64,000 bases of DNA from Caldifarciminota bacterium UBA5631 (GCA_002421425.1 DIJZ01000001.1:52315-116314); one strand, 5' to 3'. Positions 24,561 to 34,700 are shown, counted from the stretch's first letter. Numbers and translations: made by a program. Notes: generated from the letters alone by a model not told the origin.

Positions 24561-25326
24561 ACCAGACATTACCTGCGTAATCCTAACACTGAATGAAGAG
24601 CAGAATCTCCGACGTGCTATTAATAGTGTAAGCGAAATCGCAAAGGAAATAATCGTGATCGATTCCGGAAGTACAGATGGCACTGTAAGAATTGCAGAAA
24701 CCCTCGGAGCGAAATGTATCTTTAACGAGTTCACAACCTATGAGAAACAGCGTAATTTCGGGCTGTCACATGTGAAAACAGAATGGGTCCTTTTTCTGGA
24801 TGCCGATGAAGAAGTTTCAGAAGGATTAAAAAAGGAAATTTTGAACACTCTTGAGAGTGAAAAACAAATCTTTGATGGTTTTCTAATCCCCCGAAAAAAC
24901 TGGTATCTTGGAGCCTTTCTAAAATGCTGGTCTCCCGACAGGCTTCTAAGATTATTCAGAAAAGAAAAAGGTATGTGGAGAGGAAAGGTGCACGAGAAAG
25001 TAGAACTTAAGGGGCGTGTTGGGCTTATGAAAAATCCAATCCTGCACTATCCCTTCAGAGATCTCTATCACCAGTACAGCAAAAACATAAAGTATGCTAA
25101 ACTCCTTGCAGAAGAAAAATCGGAAAAGGGTGTGAAATTCTGTTTTCTTGACCTCGCTGTGAGGCCTTTGCTGAATTTCCTGAAGCACTACGTATTGAAA
25201 GGATGTATTTTTGACGGCATTCGGGGTTTTATATTTGCACTTTTCTATTTGCAGTACACAATCCAGAAATATTCAATGCTTTACGAACAAAAACAGTTGA
25301 AAAGCGGAAAACTAAGGGCTCCTTAG
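24553..25326 (+). CDS. GT2 glycosyltransferase, LPS-core type (WaaE/KdtX-like)
   Basis: A 257-residue GT2 enzyme. The start at ATG 24553 overlaps the pssA stop by 8 bp, follows AGAGG and gives MSKPDITCVILTLNEEQNL, the normal family start; a longer frame from 24490 is less likely. Motifs are VIDSGSTDGT (36-45), the DxD in VLFLDADEE and the KWYLG/RLFRKEKGMWRGKVHE region, typical of the WaaE/LpsA-like branch that adds glucose or another hexose to LPS inner core. The C-terminus has a hydrophobic patch (FIFALFYLQYT) that may touch the membrane. Co-transcription with psd and pssA ties it to envelope lipids. It converges with and overlaps the M14 gene by 15 bp. Confidence 0.85.
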   Translation: MSKPDITCVILTLNEEQNLRRAINSVSEIAKEIIVIDSGSTDGTVRIAETLGAKCIFNEFTTYEKQRNFGLSHVKTEWVLFLDADEEVSEGLKKEILNTLESEKQIFDGFLIPRKNWYLGAFLKCWSPDRLLRLFRKEKGMWRGKVHEKVELKGRVGLMKNPILHYPFRDLYHQYSKNIKYAKLLAEEKSEKGVKFCFLDLAVRPLLNFLKHYVLKGCIFDGIRGFIFALFYLQYTIQKYSMLYEQKQLKSGKLRAP

Positions 25327-26790
25327 CCAAAGGAATCTTTTGCAGGTCGTTCTTCCACTCTTTGAGAAAACCGCAAAGTACACTCCGTTTGAAAAATTTT
25401 TTGGCACGTGCCAAACGTATCTATCATCCGCGAATGACACCCGAGTAACATCTGTAACAAGCCTTCCCGATGAATCAAAAACCTGCAAAGTACAATTCCC
25501 CGATTCATTAACTTTCGCAACGAAATTTATCACCCCTGAAGAATAATCGGGAATTACCTGCATTAGCCTACCGTGGCGTTCCTCTGTAACTCCGCTCTGG
25601 GGTTTCATTTTTACGATCACACTGACGGGAGTGTCAACAACATTAACATTTCCCACAAAGGTTGTTTCGTATCCATCCTTCATAATTTCAAAGGAATATA
25701 CTCCAGGAGTAAGGAGCTTCCTGAACACACCGAATACAGGATCAGAGGTCCTCGGTGGAAGCGATGGATCATAATAGTTCTGTACCCTCACCTCCGCTTC
25801 CAATGGCAACAAAGAGATGGAATCAACCACGTAAATTGTCACCCCGGGGCCTGTGGCTCTCTGCATAAACACATTAAGCCCGTCTAATACCCTCTGGCAA
25901 ATATCGTCAACCCTGTACCCTGGTGGAGTGCATCCCCATGATATTTCAACCGTATAAGCATAAGTCCCCAGTGTTGCATAAAGCCAGTTTCTGAAATTTC
26001 CTTCCGTTGCAACACCATATATTGCGGTGTAGCAACCTGTTCCTGCATCATTCAAAATAGATTCTGCAAGGCTATCAGCAATAGACCTTATGAATGGGTA
26101 ATCAATACAGAAGTTCGCGCCCCAGCGCCACGGATAATAAATTACCTCGCCCTGCCCTGTCCTCGCGCTGTGAAAATCAATAGCCATAAGAAATCTTTCC
26201 CGTTGAGCAAGGTCCCTTATAACCTGGGTTTCACTTTCTGAAAAGGGAGCTGGACCCTTGTAATACTCCGATGAAGGGTCATTGCTGCCTCCATATTCCC
26301 AATTAAACCCGTAGTTTCTATTCAGATCGACCCCATCGTAACCAGGATCAAAAATCCCGTTATCATTGTTGTCCCTCAGGTTCTTCCTCCACGTCGTATC
26401 AATACCAGAAGTAACAATTCCATGCCCATCCACATTCAGAATTGGAATAAACCAAAGTTCAAGATTATCAACCAGTCTGGTGGTTAGGCTATCATTATCG
26501 TAACCTTCAAGGAGATGTTCTATGGTGTAAATACAAACCTCACAACCCAGAACTTCCTCAGCATGGTGAACTCCAACAAAGAGTAATGCCGGCTCATCTT
26601 CATCCATCTGAGGGTTGTCAGAAATCTTGACGGCAATTATTGGCAACTGGTTAACTGCAGTTACCCCAACGGTTTCCACCCGTGCTATCTCGGTGTGAAG
26701 TAACGCAAGAGAATCAATCTCCTGCATCATCCTCTGGTACGTATGATACCTTGGGTCCAAAGCAACGAGTGAAAGGATCAGAAAAAACAT
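25312..26790 (-). CDS. Secreted M14 zinc carboxypeptidase with T9SS sorting domain
   Basis: A 492-residue secreted peptidase. A short signal peptide (1-10) is followed by the M14 catalytic domain (about 13-310). Zinc ligands are His76 and Glu79 (HHAEE) and His207 (DFHSAR); substrate/catalytic residues include Asn157-Arg158 (DLNRNYG) and Glu282 (YTVEISW), as in carboxypeptidase T. A carboxypeptidase-regulatory-like Ig domain (about 315-395) and a C-terminal type A sorting domain (about 405-492, ending NGVYFAVF) follow, which directs T9SS export and surface anchoring. It follows the C25 gene by 2 bp. Catalysis looks intact, unlike the neighbouring C25 proteins. Confidence 0.88.
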   Translation of the reverse strand: MFFLILSLVALDPRYHTYQRMMQEIDSLALLHTEIARVETVGVTAVNQLPIIAVKISDNPQMDEDEPALLFVGVHHAEEVLGCEVCIYTIEHLLEGYDNDSLTTRLVDNLELWFIPILNVDGHGIVTSGIDTTWRKNLRDNNDNGIFDPGYDGVDLNRNYGFNWEYGGSNDPSSEYYKGPAPFSESETQVIRDLAQRERFLMAIDFHSARTGQGEVIYYPWRWGANFCIDYPFIRSIADSLAESILNDAGTGCYTAIYGVATEGNFRNWLYATLGTYAYTVEISWGCTPPGYRVDDICQRVLDGLNVFMQRATGPGVTIYVVDSISLLPLEAEVRVQNYYDPSLPPRTSDPVFGVFRKLLTPGVYSFEIMKDGYETTFVGNVNVVDTPVSVIVKMKPQSGVTEERHGRLMQVIPDYSSGVINFVAKVNESGNCTLQVFDSSGRLVTDVTRVSFADDRYVWHVPKNFSNGVYFAVFSKSGRTTCKRFLWLRSP

Positions 26791-26792
26791 TC

Positions 26793-29700
26793 CTACCTGA
26801 CTCTTATTACCTTCTGAACCTTCTTAAAATCACCAGTCTCAACTTTTATAAAGTATATTCCAGAGGACATCCTGTTCCCATTCTGATCAAGACCATCCCA
26901 GGTGATTACTCGCGTCCCAGCAATCTTCTCATCCAACGCCCTGAGCTGCCGCCCTGTAATGTCATATACCCTCACTTTGACAAGCTCTTCCTTCACTGGT
27001 GATCGGACCAGAATATGGAAATGACCCTGGAATGGATTTGGATACATACTGACTTGAGTCCTCAGCAAGCTATTTTCCACCAACCCTGTCTGGAGCACAA
27101 TCTCCATATTAACATAGCCAAAGCCATGATAATTACCCTGATTGCCAGTCATGTTCAGGAGCAGTCCTGTATAACCCTCACCAGCAGAAGGATCAACTTG
27201 AAGGACGTATGGATTCGATGCGTTATCCACCTGAACTCCCACCGGAAGATTGCCAAAATCAGAAGTACTATCAATAATTGTAACATACGGATCAGTACTT
27301 CGCAGAACTGCGGAAAGCCCGCTTATTGCAGTCCCCCCTCTATTTGTAAGAGCTACCGTCAACAGAACCGTTTCACCTGGCTCAACCTTTCCATTTCCAT
27401 TTCCACCATAGGAATCGTCAAAATTCCAGCTTGAAAGTTCAACCCAGGGACTTGTAAGGCGTACAGGAACTTTTGTTGTAATCAGTATTGCTCTTCCTGA
27501 CGCAAGTGGAGCTGCATTCGGATCATAACTACCATTGAAAAGATACTGAAGCCCCCTTGTTTCTGTTTCATCTTCTATTCCCACAGTGCAACTCGAGGCA
27601 TCAGAAACGGTCAAATACAGGAAGAGAATCTCACCATCTCCAGTGGGAGTTGGATAATACTGAGGATCCAGGAACACAATTTGAAAGGTTTCCCTTATAT
27701 TTGATGCCCCATTGTGAGCACATTGATAAAACTCAACAATGAATCTATGGTTTGCCTGATCATAGTACTGATAGACATCTCCATATGCCGATGGGTCAAG
27801 GTCATCCCAGAAGGGCGACACGAGGCGCTTTGGCCCTCCAACCGCAGGTATTGATGAATTGGAGCCAAACCGATGGGTTGGAGTTCCCATCTCTACAAAG
27901 CCATTTGAGCAAACTCCAATGGAATTGTAGTTTATTCCGTAGAATCTAAAGGTAAACGGAAGAGAAATGGTCTGAGTATCAGCATCAGCGTTGGTGACTC
28001 TCGAAATTGTTGTGCCGACGCCCTGAGAAATTTCAAGCCACTGAAAACTTGGCGCGTTGCCGCTAAGCGTATCGGTATTATCATACATATAATAGCCATA
28101 TTGATCTCTCCCGGTCTCTCCACTGCAAAAGAGGCTCACGGGAACTGAAAAGTTGTAAGTCCATAAATGCCCTAAAGAATCTGACACCGCCAAACTAAAG
28201 GTCACATTAGGTTCGGAGATCTGAGGGGAAATGGAAATTACGTAAGGTTTCAGGTTGCAGGCAGAATCGCCAGTGACTATTTCCCCGAAGGGAGCACTGC
28301 TATCGGAAACAAAAGCAAACGAATTTGAAGAAGAAAGCACTCCATAGACATTATGGGCATCCGCTTCACCCAGATTCCGAACCCAGGTCCATAAGAGAAA
28401 ACTCTCTCCGGGCTCCAGAATTCCATTTCCATTTCCAAGTTCATCATACTCGTTTCTTGAATAAGTTAGATAAGGAACTCCCCCCATAATTACCTGTATA
28501 TTGCCCTCGTAGGGATGTAGATTCCGCCCTGTTATTGTAACATCAATCGGAGTCATTGAAGCTGGAATAACGGTGAAAGAGACCTCCCCCTCTCTACCGG
28601 TATACCCGGTTAAGTATATGAGCGTATCCTGCATCAAACATACATAAGCCGATTCCACAGGCTGTGAGTTGTGAGTGACAAAAATATTAACGGTATGCTG
28701 AAGTCCAAGAGTAAGGACAGAATCGTAAGAAACTGTAAGACGCTTCGGTACACCTGTCCAGATCTTCATCGTGGGATCGCCAATACATTGAAAACCATAG
28801 TAATCCTGGTCACCTGGGTAAAGGTTATAAAGTTTCAGCCTCGCCTGCTCGCAGGCATCTCCAAAGGTATTCACACCGCTGAAAACAGCACCAAAAAAGT
28901 TCTTTGCAATAGCACTTCTGTAAACAGATGCACCAGTTCTTACAGTGGTCGTGGCAAAGTACCCGACCGCGCCCTTAGGAGAGGTTGGAGTTCCATTTAA
29001 AAACCACATTTCCACAGTTGCCGGTCCACCACTCACCCCAATTGTCCTGCAGGTGGCAGAAACCAGGATGGGCATTTTGGCACCGTTTGCAAGCTGATTA
29101 GGGTCTACGGCAAAAGGTGCGTACCACTGGCCTACGCCCTGACCTCTGTACAGGACAAAACTCCTCCCATCATTAACGCGCTGTACCACCGTATTGGCAT
29201 TATCCCCGTATTGATCGCTAAGGGTATCTACAGTAATATACCCGGCATTCAGCATCAGCTGCTTAACATAACGCGCATCGCTCCAGTAAACGGAATCATC
29301 ATAGGGATCATTATCTATATTTACTATAGTTGTACCCTTTAAAAACCAAGTGGTATCAGTTGTGTATGGTGCCCGTTCATATAGCAGAATTTTGTTAACA
29401 ACAGTCTGAACCTGAGTCACATTTGTAGCCGTGATTCTACCAGATATGATTTCATTGAACACATCAGCATCCATATTTGTGTAATAGTTATCACTGTACA
29501 CTCCGTTCACTGTTTGCAAAGGAATGATATCCGGTCCACCGACAAGCAGTAGATACTTTGGCCTCGTAGGCCAGTTATTGTAAGCGTTTTGGATATAGCT
29601 CTTTATTGCAGTAGCACTTGCCCCCGTTTGAGAAGTTTTCACAACCTTGGTAGTGATTCCTTTCTTCACTTTCCACTGAGCCAGTGGCAACACTGCATCA

Positions 29701-29819
29701 TAAAAAGCATCTGGAGTTATAACAAGCAGTTGTGCACCCGTTTCCTGAGAGAAAAGAGCAGAAACCACTAAGGGTATTAATAAGAAACTCTTTGCAAAAT
29801 ACCGTTTAAATAAATTCAA
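26793..29819 (-). CDS. Gingipain-like (C25) T9SS cargo protein, catalytic His missing
   Basis: A 1008-residue secreted protein. I choose the TTG at 29819 as start because GGAGG lies 6 nt upstream and the product then opens with a normal signal peptide (about 1-24, cut after LFSQ). A C25 caspase-like domain (about 30-390) keeps Cys257 in SATC, but the catalytic His of the clan CD Y-x-G-HG motif is Gln227 (YRGQG). Downstream are Ig-like domains, the FKFYG/GSNGF/PFWDDL-type module also found in the other C25 protein, a NGNGKVEPGE linker domain and a type A sorting domain (last 85 residues, YPNPF to KVIRVR). It is probably a surface protein; protease activity is doubtful. Confidence 0.85.
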   Translation of the reverse strand: MNLFKRYFAKSFLLIPLVVSALFSQETGAQLLVITPDAFYDAVLPLAQWKVKKGITTKVVKTSQTGASATAIKSYIQNAYNNWPTRPKYLLLVGGPDIIPLQTVNGVYSDNYYTNMDADVFNEIISGRITATNVTQVQTVVNKILLYERAPYTTDTTWFLKGTTIVNIDNDPYDDSVYWSDARYVKQLMLNAGYITVDTLSDQYGDNANTVVQRVNDGRSFVLYRGQGVGQWYAPFAVDPNQLANGAKMPILVSATCRTIGVSGGPATVEMWFLNGTPTSPKGAVGYFATTTVRTGASVYRSAIAKNFFGAVFSGVNTFGDACEQARLKLYNLYPGDQDYYGFQCIGDPTMKIWTGVPKRLTVSYDSVLTLGLQHTVNIFVTHNSQPVESAYVCLMQDTLIYLTGYTGREGEVSFTVIPASMTPIDVTITGRNLHPYEGNIQVIMGGVPYLTYSRNEYDELGNGNGILEPGESFLLWTWVRNLGEADAHNVYGVLSSSNSFAFVSDSSAPFGEIVTGDSACNLKPYVISISPQISEPNVTFSLAVSDSLGHLWTYNFSVPVSLFCSGETGRDQYGYYMYDNTDTLSGNAPSFQWLEISQGVGTTISRVTNADADTQTISLPFTFRFYGINYNSIGVCSNGFVEMGTPTHRFGSNSSIPAVGGPKRLVSPFWDDLDPSAYGDVYQYYDQANHRFIVEFYQCAHNGASNIRETFQIVFLDPQYYPTPTGDGEILFLYLTVSDASSCTVGIEDETETRGLQYLFNGSYDPNAAPLASGRAILITTKVPVRLTSPWVELSSWNFDDSYGGNGNGKVEPGETVLLTVALTNRGGTAISGLSAVLRSTDPYVTIIDSTSDFGNLPVGVQVDNASNPYVLQVDPSAGEGYTGLLLNMTGNQGNYHGFGYVNMEIVLQTGLVENSLLRTQVSMYPNPFQGHFHILVRSPVKEELVKVRVYDITGRQLRALDEKIAGTRVITWDGLDQNGNRMSSGIYFIKVETGDFKKVQKVIRVR

Positions 29820-29840
29820 TTTTCGCCTCCTACTTTCAAA

Positions 29841-29870
29841 ATTATACACCTTGCGAATAAAACTTTTCAA
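29841..29870 (-). promoter_or_regulatory. Promoter for C25-M14 operon
   Basis: TTGAAA (29865-29870), 18-nt spacer, TATAAT (29841-29846) on the minus strand, 21 nt before the TTG start at 29819 with GGAGG between. It lies in the 175-bp gap after the Ycf48-like gene, which shows no other assignable feature. Confidence 0.65.
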
Positions 29871-29994
29871 TAGCCTATAAGTACAACTCCCACAGTTACT
29901 TAAAATCAACAGCAAAGACTTTATTAGAGGCAAATTGCTCCCCCAAAGTTCTACTAACTTTTTATGGAGAGACGATCAATTATAGGCCTCTATT

Positions 29995-31242
29995 TCATCT
30001 CACCTTAATTACTTTGTCAAACAAAAAGCCACCCGGAAATTCTACTTTAATGTAATATACTCCACTCTCAGCAGGTTTTCCCTGTTTGCCTTTGCCATCC
30101 CATACTATCCTTCTCATTCCATCCATTGAAAGGCTATGCCACGCCATCACAAGAGTCCCCTTTGCGTCAAAAATCGTTATGTCTATCCTTGAATCAACAT
30201 TTGAGGGATTGCTTATCTCAATTACCAGTAGATCAGTAAAAATCCTTTTAGAAAATGATATTGCGGGGATGCTTTTCCGTGATTCCCCGATACCGCTAAT
30301 CACCCCATCATTCCAGGTCTGGCCTCCGTCCGTTGTGTAAATTATGTGATTATAGCCACAGGCAATTCCGTGAAATTCATCGCTGAAGTCCACATCAAAG
30401 AGAGTAGAATCCGCAGGACTGAACTGACGAACCCAGGTCTGGCCCCCATCCTCTGTATGCAGTATGGTTCCTGACCTTCCTACTGCCCAGCCCTTATTCC
30501 CAACAAAATCAACTGCCCTGAGGTAATAGGCGCCCGAGGGGATATTTGTCAGAGAATCCCAGGTATTACCCCCGTCGCTGCTTCTAAGAATAATAGGCTC
30601 GAGGGTCTCGTCGTTGCCTCCCACAACCACAATCACATTCTCATTTATCGCATACACATCAAGATACTCGTCATAGCCTTCCGATTGGCGAAGCAGTTCC
30701 CAATTTATTCCACCATTCACACTTCTAACAATATAACCCTGGGCTGTCTCGTAATTATCAGGCCAGCCAGCCACGGCATAACCCGTGAGAGTATCCACGA
30801 AGCTCACTCCATAAAACTCTGCAAGGTAGAAGGGCGTAAAGTACTGATACCAGTAATCTCCTCCGTTCCTGGTTCTTGCCACAATACCATCTCCCCCCAC
30901 TGCCCATCCGTAAAGGGAGTCATAAAACTCTATACGGGTAAGGTATTTAGAAACACCTGTGACCTGCATACTCCAGGTATTTCCACCATCTGCAGAGTAC
31001 ATAATTTCTCCAAGGATTCCACAGGTCCACACTTTTTCCCCGTCCAGGGTAAAAACATCGAAGAACTTCCGGGATGCACTGGTAGGAATTGGACTCCAAG
31101 TCGAACCACCATTCAGGGTTTTCAAAACCGCAATGGTATCAAGGGTTACAACGTAACCCGTTAAATTATCAGGAGCCAGAGCACATCCGTGAAAGCTTGA
31201 CATTGATGCAAAAATACCTGCCAGAAATAACAAACTGTTCAT
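29995..31242 (-). CDS. Ycf48-like beta-propeller with T9SS sorting domain
   Basis: A 415-residue secreted protein: signal peptide (1-20), a propeller of Ycf48/BNR-type repeats (about 25-325) and a type A sorting domain (about 335-415, ending SGVYYIKVEF). Repeats carry NGGSTW, DGGNTW, NGGDYW, DGGNTW and DGGQTW turns, spaced about 45-50 residues. In phototrophs Ycf48 binds nascent D1, but in this context the fold is likely a surface-binding scaffold. GGAGG precedes the ATG. It is 11 bp after the 1148-residue C25 gene and ends the long operon starting at pgsB. Confidence 0.85.
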   Translation of the reverse strand: MNSLLFLAGIFASMSSFHGCALAPDNLTGYVVTLDTIAVLKTLNGGSTWSPIPTSASRKFFDVFTLDGEKVWTCGILGEIMYSADGGNTWSMQVTGVSKYLTRIEFYDSLYGWAVGGDGIVARTRNGGDYWYQYFTPFYLAEFYGVSFVDTLTGYAVAGWPDNYETAQGYIVRSVNGGINWELLRQSEGYDEYLDVYAINENVIVVVGGNDETLEPIILRSSDGGNTWDSLTNIPSGAYYLRAVDFVGNKGWAVGRSGTILHTEDGGQTWVRQFSPADSTLFDVDFSDEFHGIACGYNHIIYTTDGGQTWNDGVISGIGESRKSIPAISFSKRIFTDLLVIEISNPSNVDSRIDITIFDAKGTLVMAWHSLSMDGMRRIVWDGKGKQGKPAESGVYYIKVEFPGGFLFDKVIKVR

Positions 31243-31253
31243 AATTCCTCCTC

Positions 31254-34200
31254 CTATTCCATTTTAATAAACTTCTTAAGGGTGCTAAAACCCTTCCCCT
31301 TTATCTCAAGAAAATAGATGCCCTGAGAAATATTCTTGCAGTCAATGACGTAGGTGGACCCGGACCCACCCAGACTGTAAAGTTTCTTTTTAAGATTGAC
31401 GGTTCTGCCTGCTGCATCATATATTCTTATCTGATAGTTCTCTCTAAGCTCCCTCGCTCCGCTGATTTTCACAAAAACTACGTTTCTAACCGGATTCGGG
31501 AAAACCTCACAGGACCCGAAATTTCCAACCTCTGAAATTCTCGAAAGTGTATCGGGGGGATTGGTGGTTATCTTTATTGCCCTTCCATTTGCAAGAGGTG
31601 CACAGGAAGCCGGGTAAACATTGTTGTAAGTGTATAGAAGCCCAATTTCTTTGTTTCTATCCTGAATTCCCACCGTTGCATACTTATGCCAGTAATCATC
31701 ATTTGTAATGTCTTTGTACTGAAAAATAATAATTCCATCTCCACTGACAGTAGTATGAAAGGCTGGGTCAAGTAAAATAAGCTGGAATGTTTGAGGTTCC
31801 GCATCCACCGGATCTAATGGATTATGCACATGGGGAACTCTCGACCATTCCACGATAAAACGGTGATTCTGCAAATCATAATAGTAATACACACCACCAC
31901 TATTTCGCGGATTCAGGTCATCCCAGAAAGGTGCTATGATGGAAGGAGGTGCTGCGAGGGATGGTAACGTCCAGTTGTACATCTCCGGAAAGATATTAGA
32001 CCCCATAAGGACGTACCCGTTAGATCCAACGGAAATGGAATCGTAGTTTTCTCCATAAAATTTGAACACAAATGGAAGTGGAAGCGAACGAACTTCATCA
32101 TTGCCAAGATTAAGTTTTGTGCCACTACCCCCGTAGGTGGTATCAATTTCGATCCACTGATAGATAGGTGCTTCTGGGTGATTATCAGTGTCGTCGTACG
32201 CATAGTACCCATAGGAGTCTGGCCCGAGAACAGAATACTGGGTAGCGGTCCCGATATAGATATCAAAGTATACATTTTCAGAATATCCACCAAAGGTTCT
32301 TACATCCAGAACGAGAGAAATTCTTCTCCCTGGAATAAGGGCTGAAGAGGCCTGTACCCGGAAAGGATCAGCGATGTTTGTAGCTGAGTCCCCTATGCTG
32401 ATATTCCCAAAGGTTCCCACAGAATCAAGGATGGAAATGCCTCTGTCATCAGTTCTAAGAATTGCAGTGACGTTCGACGCTGCAAGACCGCCAGAGTTTC
32501 TAAGGGTTACTGCAAGGTTTGAAGTTTCACCAGGATCAAGTATTCCATTTCCACCATCAAGAATCGACATTCCTTTAATGCCAAAATGCGGCGACTTCAC
32601 TTCCACAAAGAAAGACCACGCAAAGCTACCCGAAGAGGAAGTTACATTTGCATTAAATCTGATGCTATGCCCATCAGGAGCCCGTTGAGAGACCGTAAAG
32701 ACAAAAGGTCCTCCACTCACGACCTGACCAGGGTTTATCGTCCCAAAACTGAAGGATGAACTGGAAATACTAACAAGGGAATCCTGAGTTGAGAGATATA
32801 CAACAACATTCTGGGCAGCCGTCGAGGTACCGTAATTTTTTAAAGTAAGGTAGAGGTTAACAGTCTCGCCAGGGTTGATTTCTCCATTGGAATTCCCCTG
32901 ATTATCCTGTACTTCGTGAGAGTAATACCCCACATACACTGGTACACCACTGCAAAGGGCGTATCCTGTGTAGGGAATGCGGTTCCTTGCAGTAACTGTA
33001 ACGTAAAGAGTATCGGAGGAAGCAGGATTCACAGGAAGGTAACACCAGCCCTGCGCATCGGTGATTGCTACTTCTTTTATTTCATTTCTCTTAAGCAAAC
33101 TCACAATGGCGCCTTTCAAAGGGGTAGAATTGTAATCCAGAACCCTTACGCTAAAGGTACTACGACCAACGGGCACGCTGGTCGGATGCAGCACGGTGAT
33201 TGGTCTTGGCGTGTCCGTCCAGACTTCGAGGGATGGATCTCCAAGAATATTATAAGTATAGAAGTAAATCGCTATAGAATCTCCCTGTATTTCATCGTTG
33301 AAATTTAGAAAAACTTCCATTTTGCTTCTCAAAGTCAAAGAACCAAGTATATTTATACCTTCGTTGAGAAGTCCGCCGTAGAATCCATAATCCAGACAGT
33401 TGTTCCACCTGGTGCTGGATGTCGGAATGGAGGCACCGTAAAAAGCTACAGCGCCCTTTGGATTTATCGTATCCCCAGCGGTAATCCACTTCTGGCCGAA
33501 GCACGAAGGGCTGTTATAGTTACCCGTCAGGCATACAATGCTTGAAACCACAGGTAATTTCCATCCATTTGATAATTCATCGATATTATTTATCTGAAAA
33601 CTTGGATAGTACCATCCCCCGACATTTGCACTCCCACCTCTGTAGTTGACAAAGGCAACACCATTGTTAACGGATGCTACAACATCCGAAGCAGGTTGAT
33701 TAACTTCATTGGGTATGTAAAAGACAGTATCAACCTGCAGATACCCATTATTAAGCATTTCTGACCTGATCCTTCTTTTGACAGGAACCGGTGTGGTCAT
33801 ATACTCAGGATAATTTGCACCTACCATAAGCGCCCTTTTGAACCAGCCGGGATCTGAAACATAAGGACTCCTTTCATACTGAACTATTTTTTTTACCACC
33901 GTCGAAAGCTGATTTGCGTTCTGGACATCAAGCCTTCCCACAAGCATCTCCGGGAAGTAATCCTGGTCATCTATCATACCGAAATTCAGATCTGAAGGAT
34001 TCGGTTGGCCGGGTACCCTAAAGGCAGGGATAGAGTCTGTGCCGCCCACCAGAATAACAAATTCCGGTTTTGGATTCATCTGATTCCAGTAGTAAACAAT
34101 TGAATCCCTAATCATCTGCTCATTGAGGTCGGATGGATTGATATTAATTACTTTAACTGTGTACCCCTTCTTTTCCTTCCAGTCAATCAGGGGCCGAATC

Positions 34201-34700
34201 CGGTTATTCCAGCTTCCAGGAACTACTATTATCATACCACCAGGCACTGATTCCTCTTCACCCGCATAATTGAGAATGGAGTTTTTGAGTGCCATCCGGA
34301 AAGAGCGTGGTAAATCTTGAAGATTCGTTTCTTCACTGGAAACTGAGAGCTCTGCACTGAAAACCCTGCAAATCCTATCATTCTCAAAATAAGCAGGATA
34401 AAACGTAACGGGAAATAGAGTAACACCCCTGATATTAATCGCAGATCCTACCTTGAATGGCTGCTCAGAACAGATCGTAGAATCATCTGTTTTCTCTTCG
34501 AAAACTTCCCTCAAGATCCTGTAATTCAGTGAAGGCAACCCCTCACAGGCCACAAAAGCTGTAAACGGCAGGGGGCTTCCTGAAAGAAACTCTATGGTGA
34601 ATTTACTTGTCCCTTTTGGAGAATCAAGTTTCTGAATAGAAACCGAATTTGAGAAAATCACCGATAGAAGAAAGACATAACCTAAAAGATTTGCACTCAC
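31254..34700 (-). CDS. Gingipain-like (C25) protein with propeptide and T9SS sorting domain, catalytic His missing
   Basis: A 1148-residue secreted protein. It has a signal peptide (about 1-20) and a propeptide-like region (20-150), then the C25 domain (about 155-520). The nucleophile-like Cys390 is kept in SSIVC, but the His position of the YRGHG motif reads Gly-Ser (YRGGS, 353-357). Several Ig-like domains with NGEINPGE and NGILDPGE calcium-loop-like linkers follow, then the module FKFYGENYDSISVGSNGY to PFWDDLNP also seen in the other C25 protein, and a type A sorting domain (about 1070-1148, FPNPVRN onward). The start is GTG, overlapping the LVIVD lipoprotein by 4 bp. It is likely structural or an inactive protease. 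Confidence 0.85.
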   Translation of the reverse strand: MSANLLGYVFLLSVIFSNSVSIQKLDSPKGTSKFTIEFLSGSPLPFTAFVACEGLPSLNYRILREVFEEKTDDSTICSEQPFKVGSAINIRGVTLFPVTFYPAYFENDRICRVFSAELSVSSEETNLQDLPRSFRMALKNSILNYAGEEESVPGGMIIVVPGSWNNRIRPLIDWKEKKGYTVKVININPSDLNEQMIRDSIVYYWNQMNPKPEFVILVGGTDSIPAFRVPGQPNPSDLNFGMIDDQDYFPEMLVGRLDVQNANQLSTVVKKIVQYERSPYVSDPGWFKRALMVGANYPEYMTTPVPVKRRIRSEMLNNGYLQVDTVFYIPNEVNQPASDVVASVNNGVAFVNYRGGSANVGGWYYPSFQINNIDELSNGWKLPVVSSIVCLTGNYNSPSCFGQKWITAGDTINPKGAVAFYGASIPTSSTRWNNCLDYGFYGGLLNEGINILGSLTLRSKMEVFLNFNDEIQGDSIAIYFYTYNILGDPSLEVWTDTPRPITVLHPTSVPVGRSTFSVRVLDYNSTPLKGAIVSLLKRNEIKEVAITDAQGWCYLPVNPASSDTLYVTVTARNRIPYTGYALCSGVPVYVGYYSHEVQDNQGNSNGEINPGETVNLYLTLKNYGTSTAAQNVVVYLSTQDSLVSISSSSFSFGTINPGQVVSGGPFVFTVSQRAPDGHSIRFNANVTSSSGSFAWSFFVEVKSPHFGIKGMSILDGGNGILDPGETSNLAVTLRNSGGLAASNVTAILRTDDRGISILDSVGTFGNISIGDSATNIADPFRVQASSALIPGRRISLVLDVRTFGGYSENVYFDIYIGTATQYSVLGPDSYGYYAYDDTDNHPEAPIYQWIEIDTTYGGSGTKLNLGNDEVRSLPLPFVFKFYGENYDSISVGSNGYVLMGSNIFPEMYNWTLPSLAAPPSIIAPFWDDLNPRNSGGVYYYYDLQNHRFIVEWSRVPHVHNPLDPVDAEPQTFQLILLDPAFHTTVSGDGIIIFQYKDITNDDYWHKYATVGIQDRNKEIGLLYTYNNVYPASCAPLANGRAIKITTNPPDTLSRISEVGNFGSCEVFPNPVRNVVFVKISGARELRENYQIRIYDAAGRTVNLKKKLYSLGGSGSTYVIDCKNISQGIYFLEIKGKGFSTLKKFIKME

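Noticed and set aside
29820..29933. Longer start for the 1008-residue C25 protein at 29933
   Set aside because: The extension crosses the promoter and the GGAGG site, and hides the signal peptide behind 38 residues.
29925..29992. TAGAGGC and GCCTCTA as a possible hairpin after the Ycf48-like gene
   Set aside because: Only 7 bp with a loop of about 54 nt and no T-run; too weak to call a terminator.
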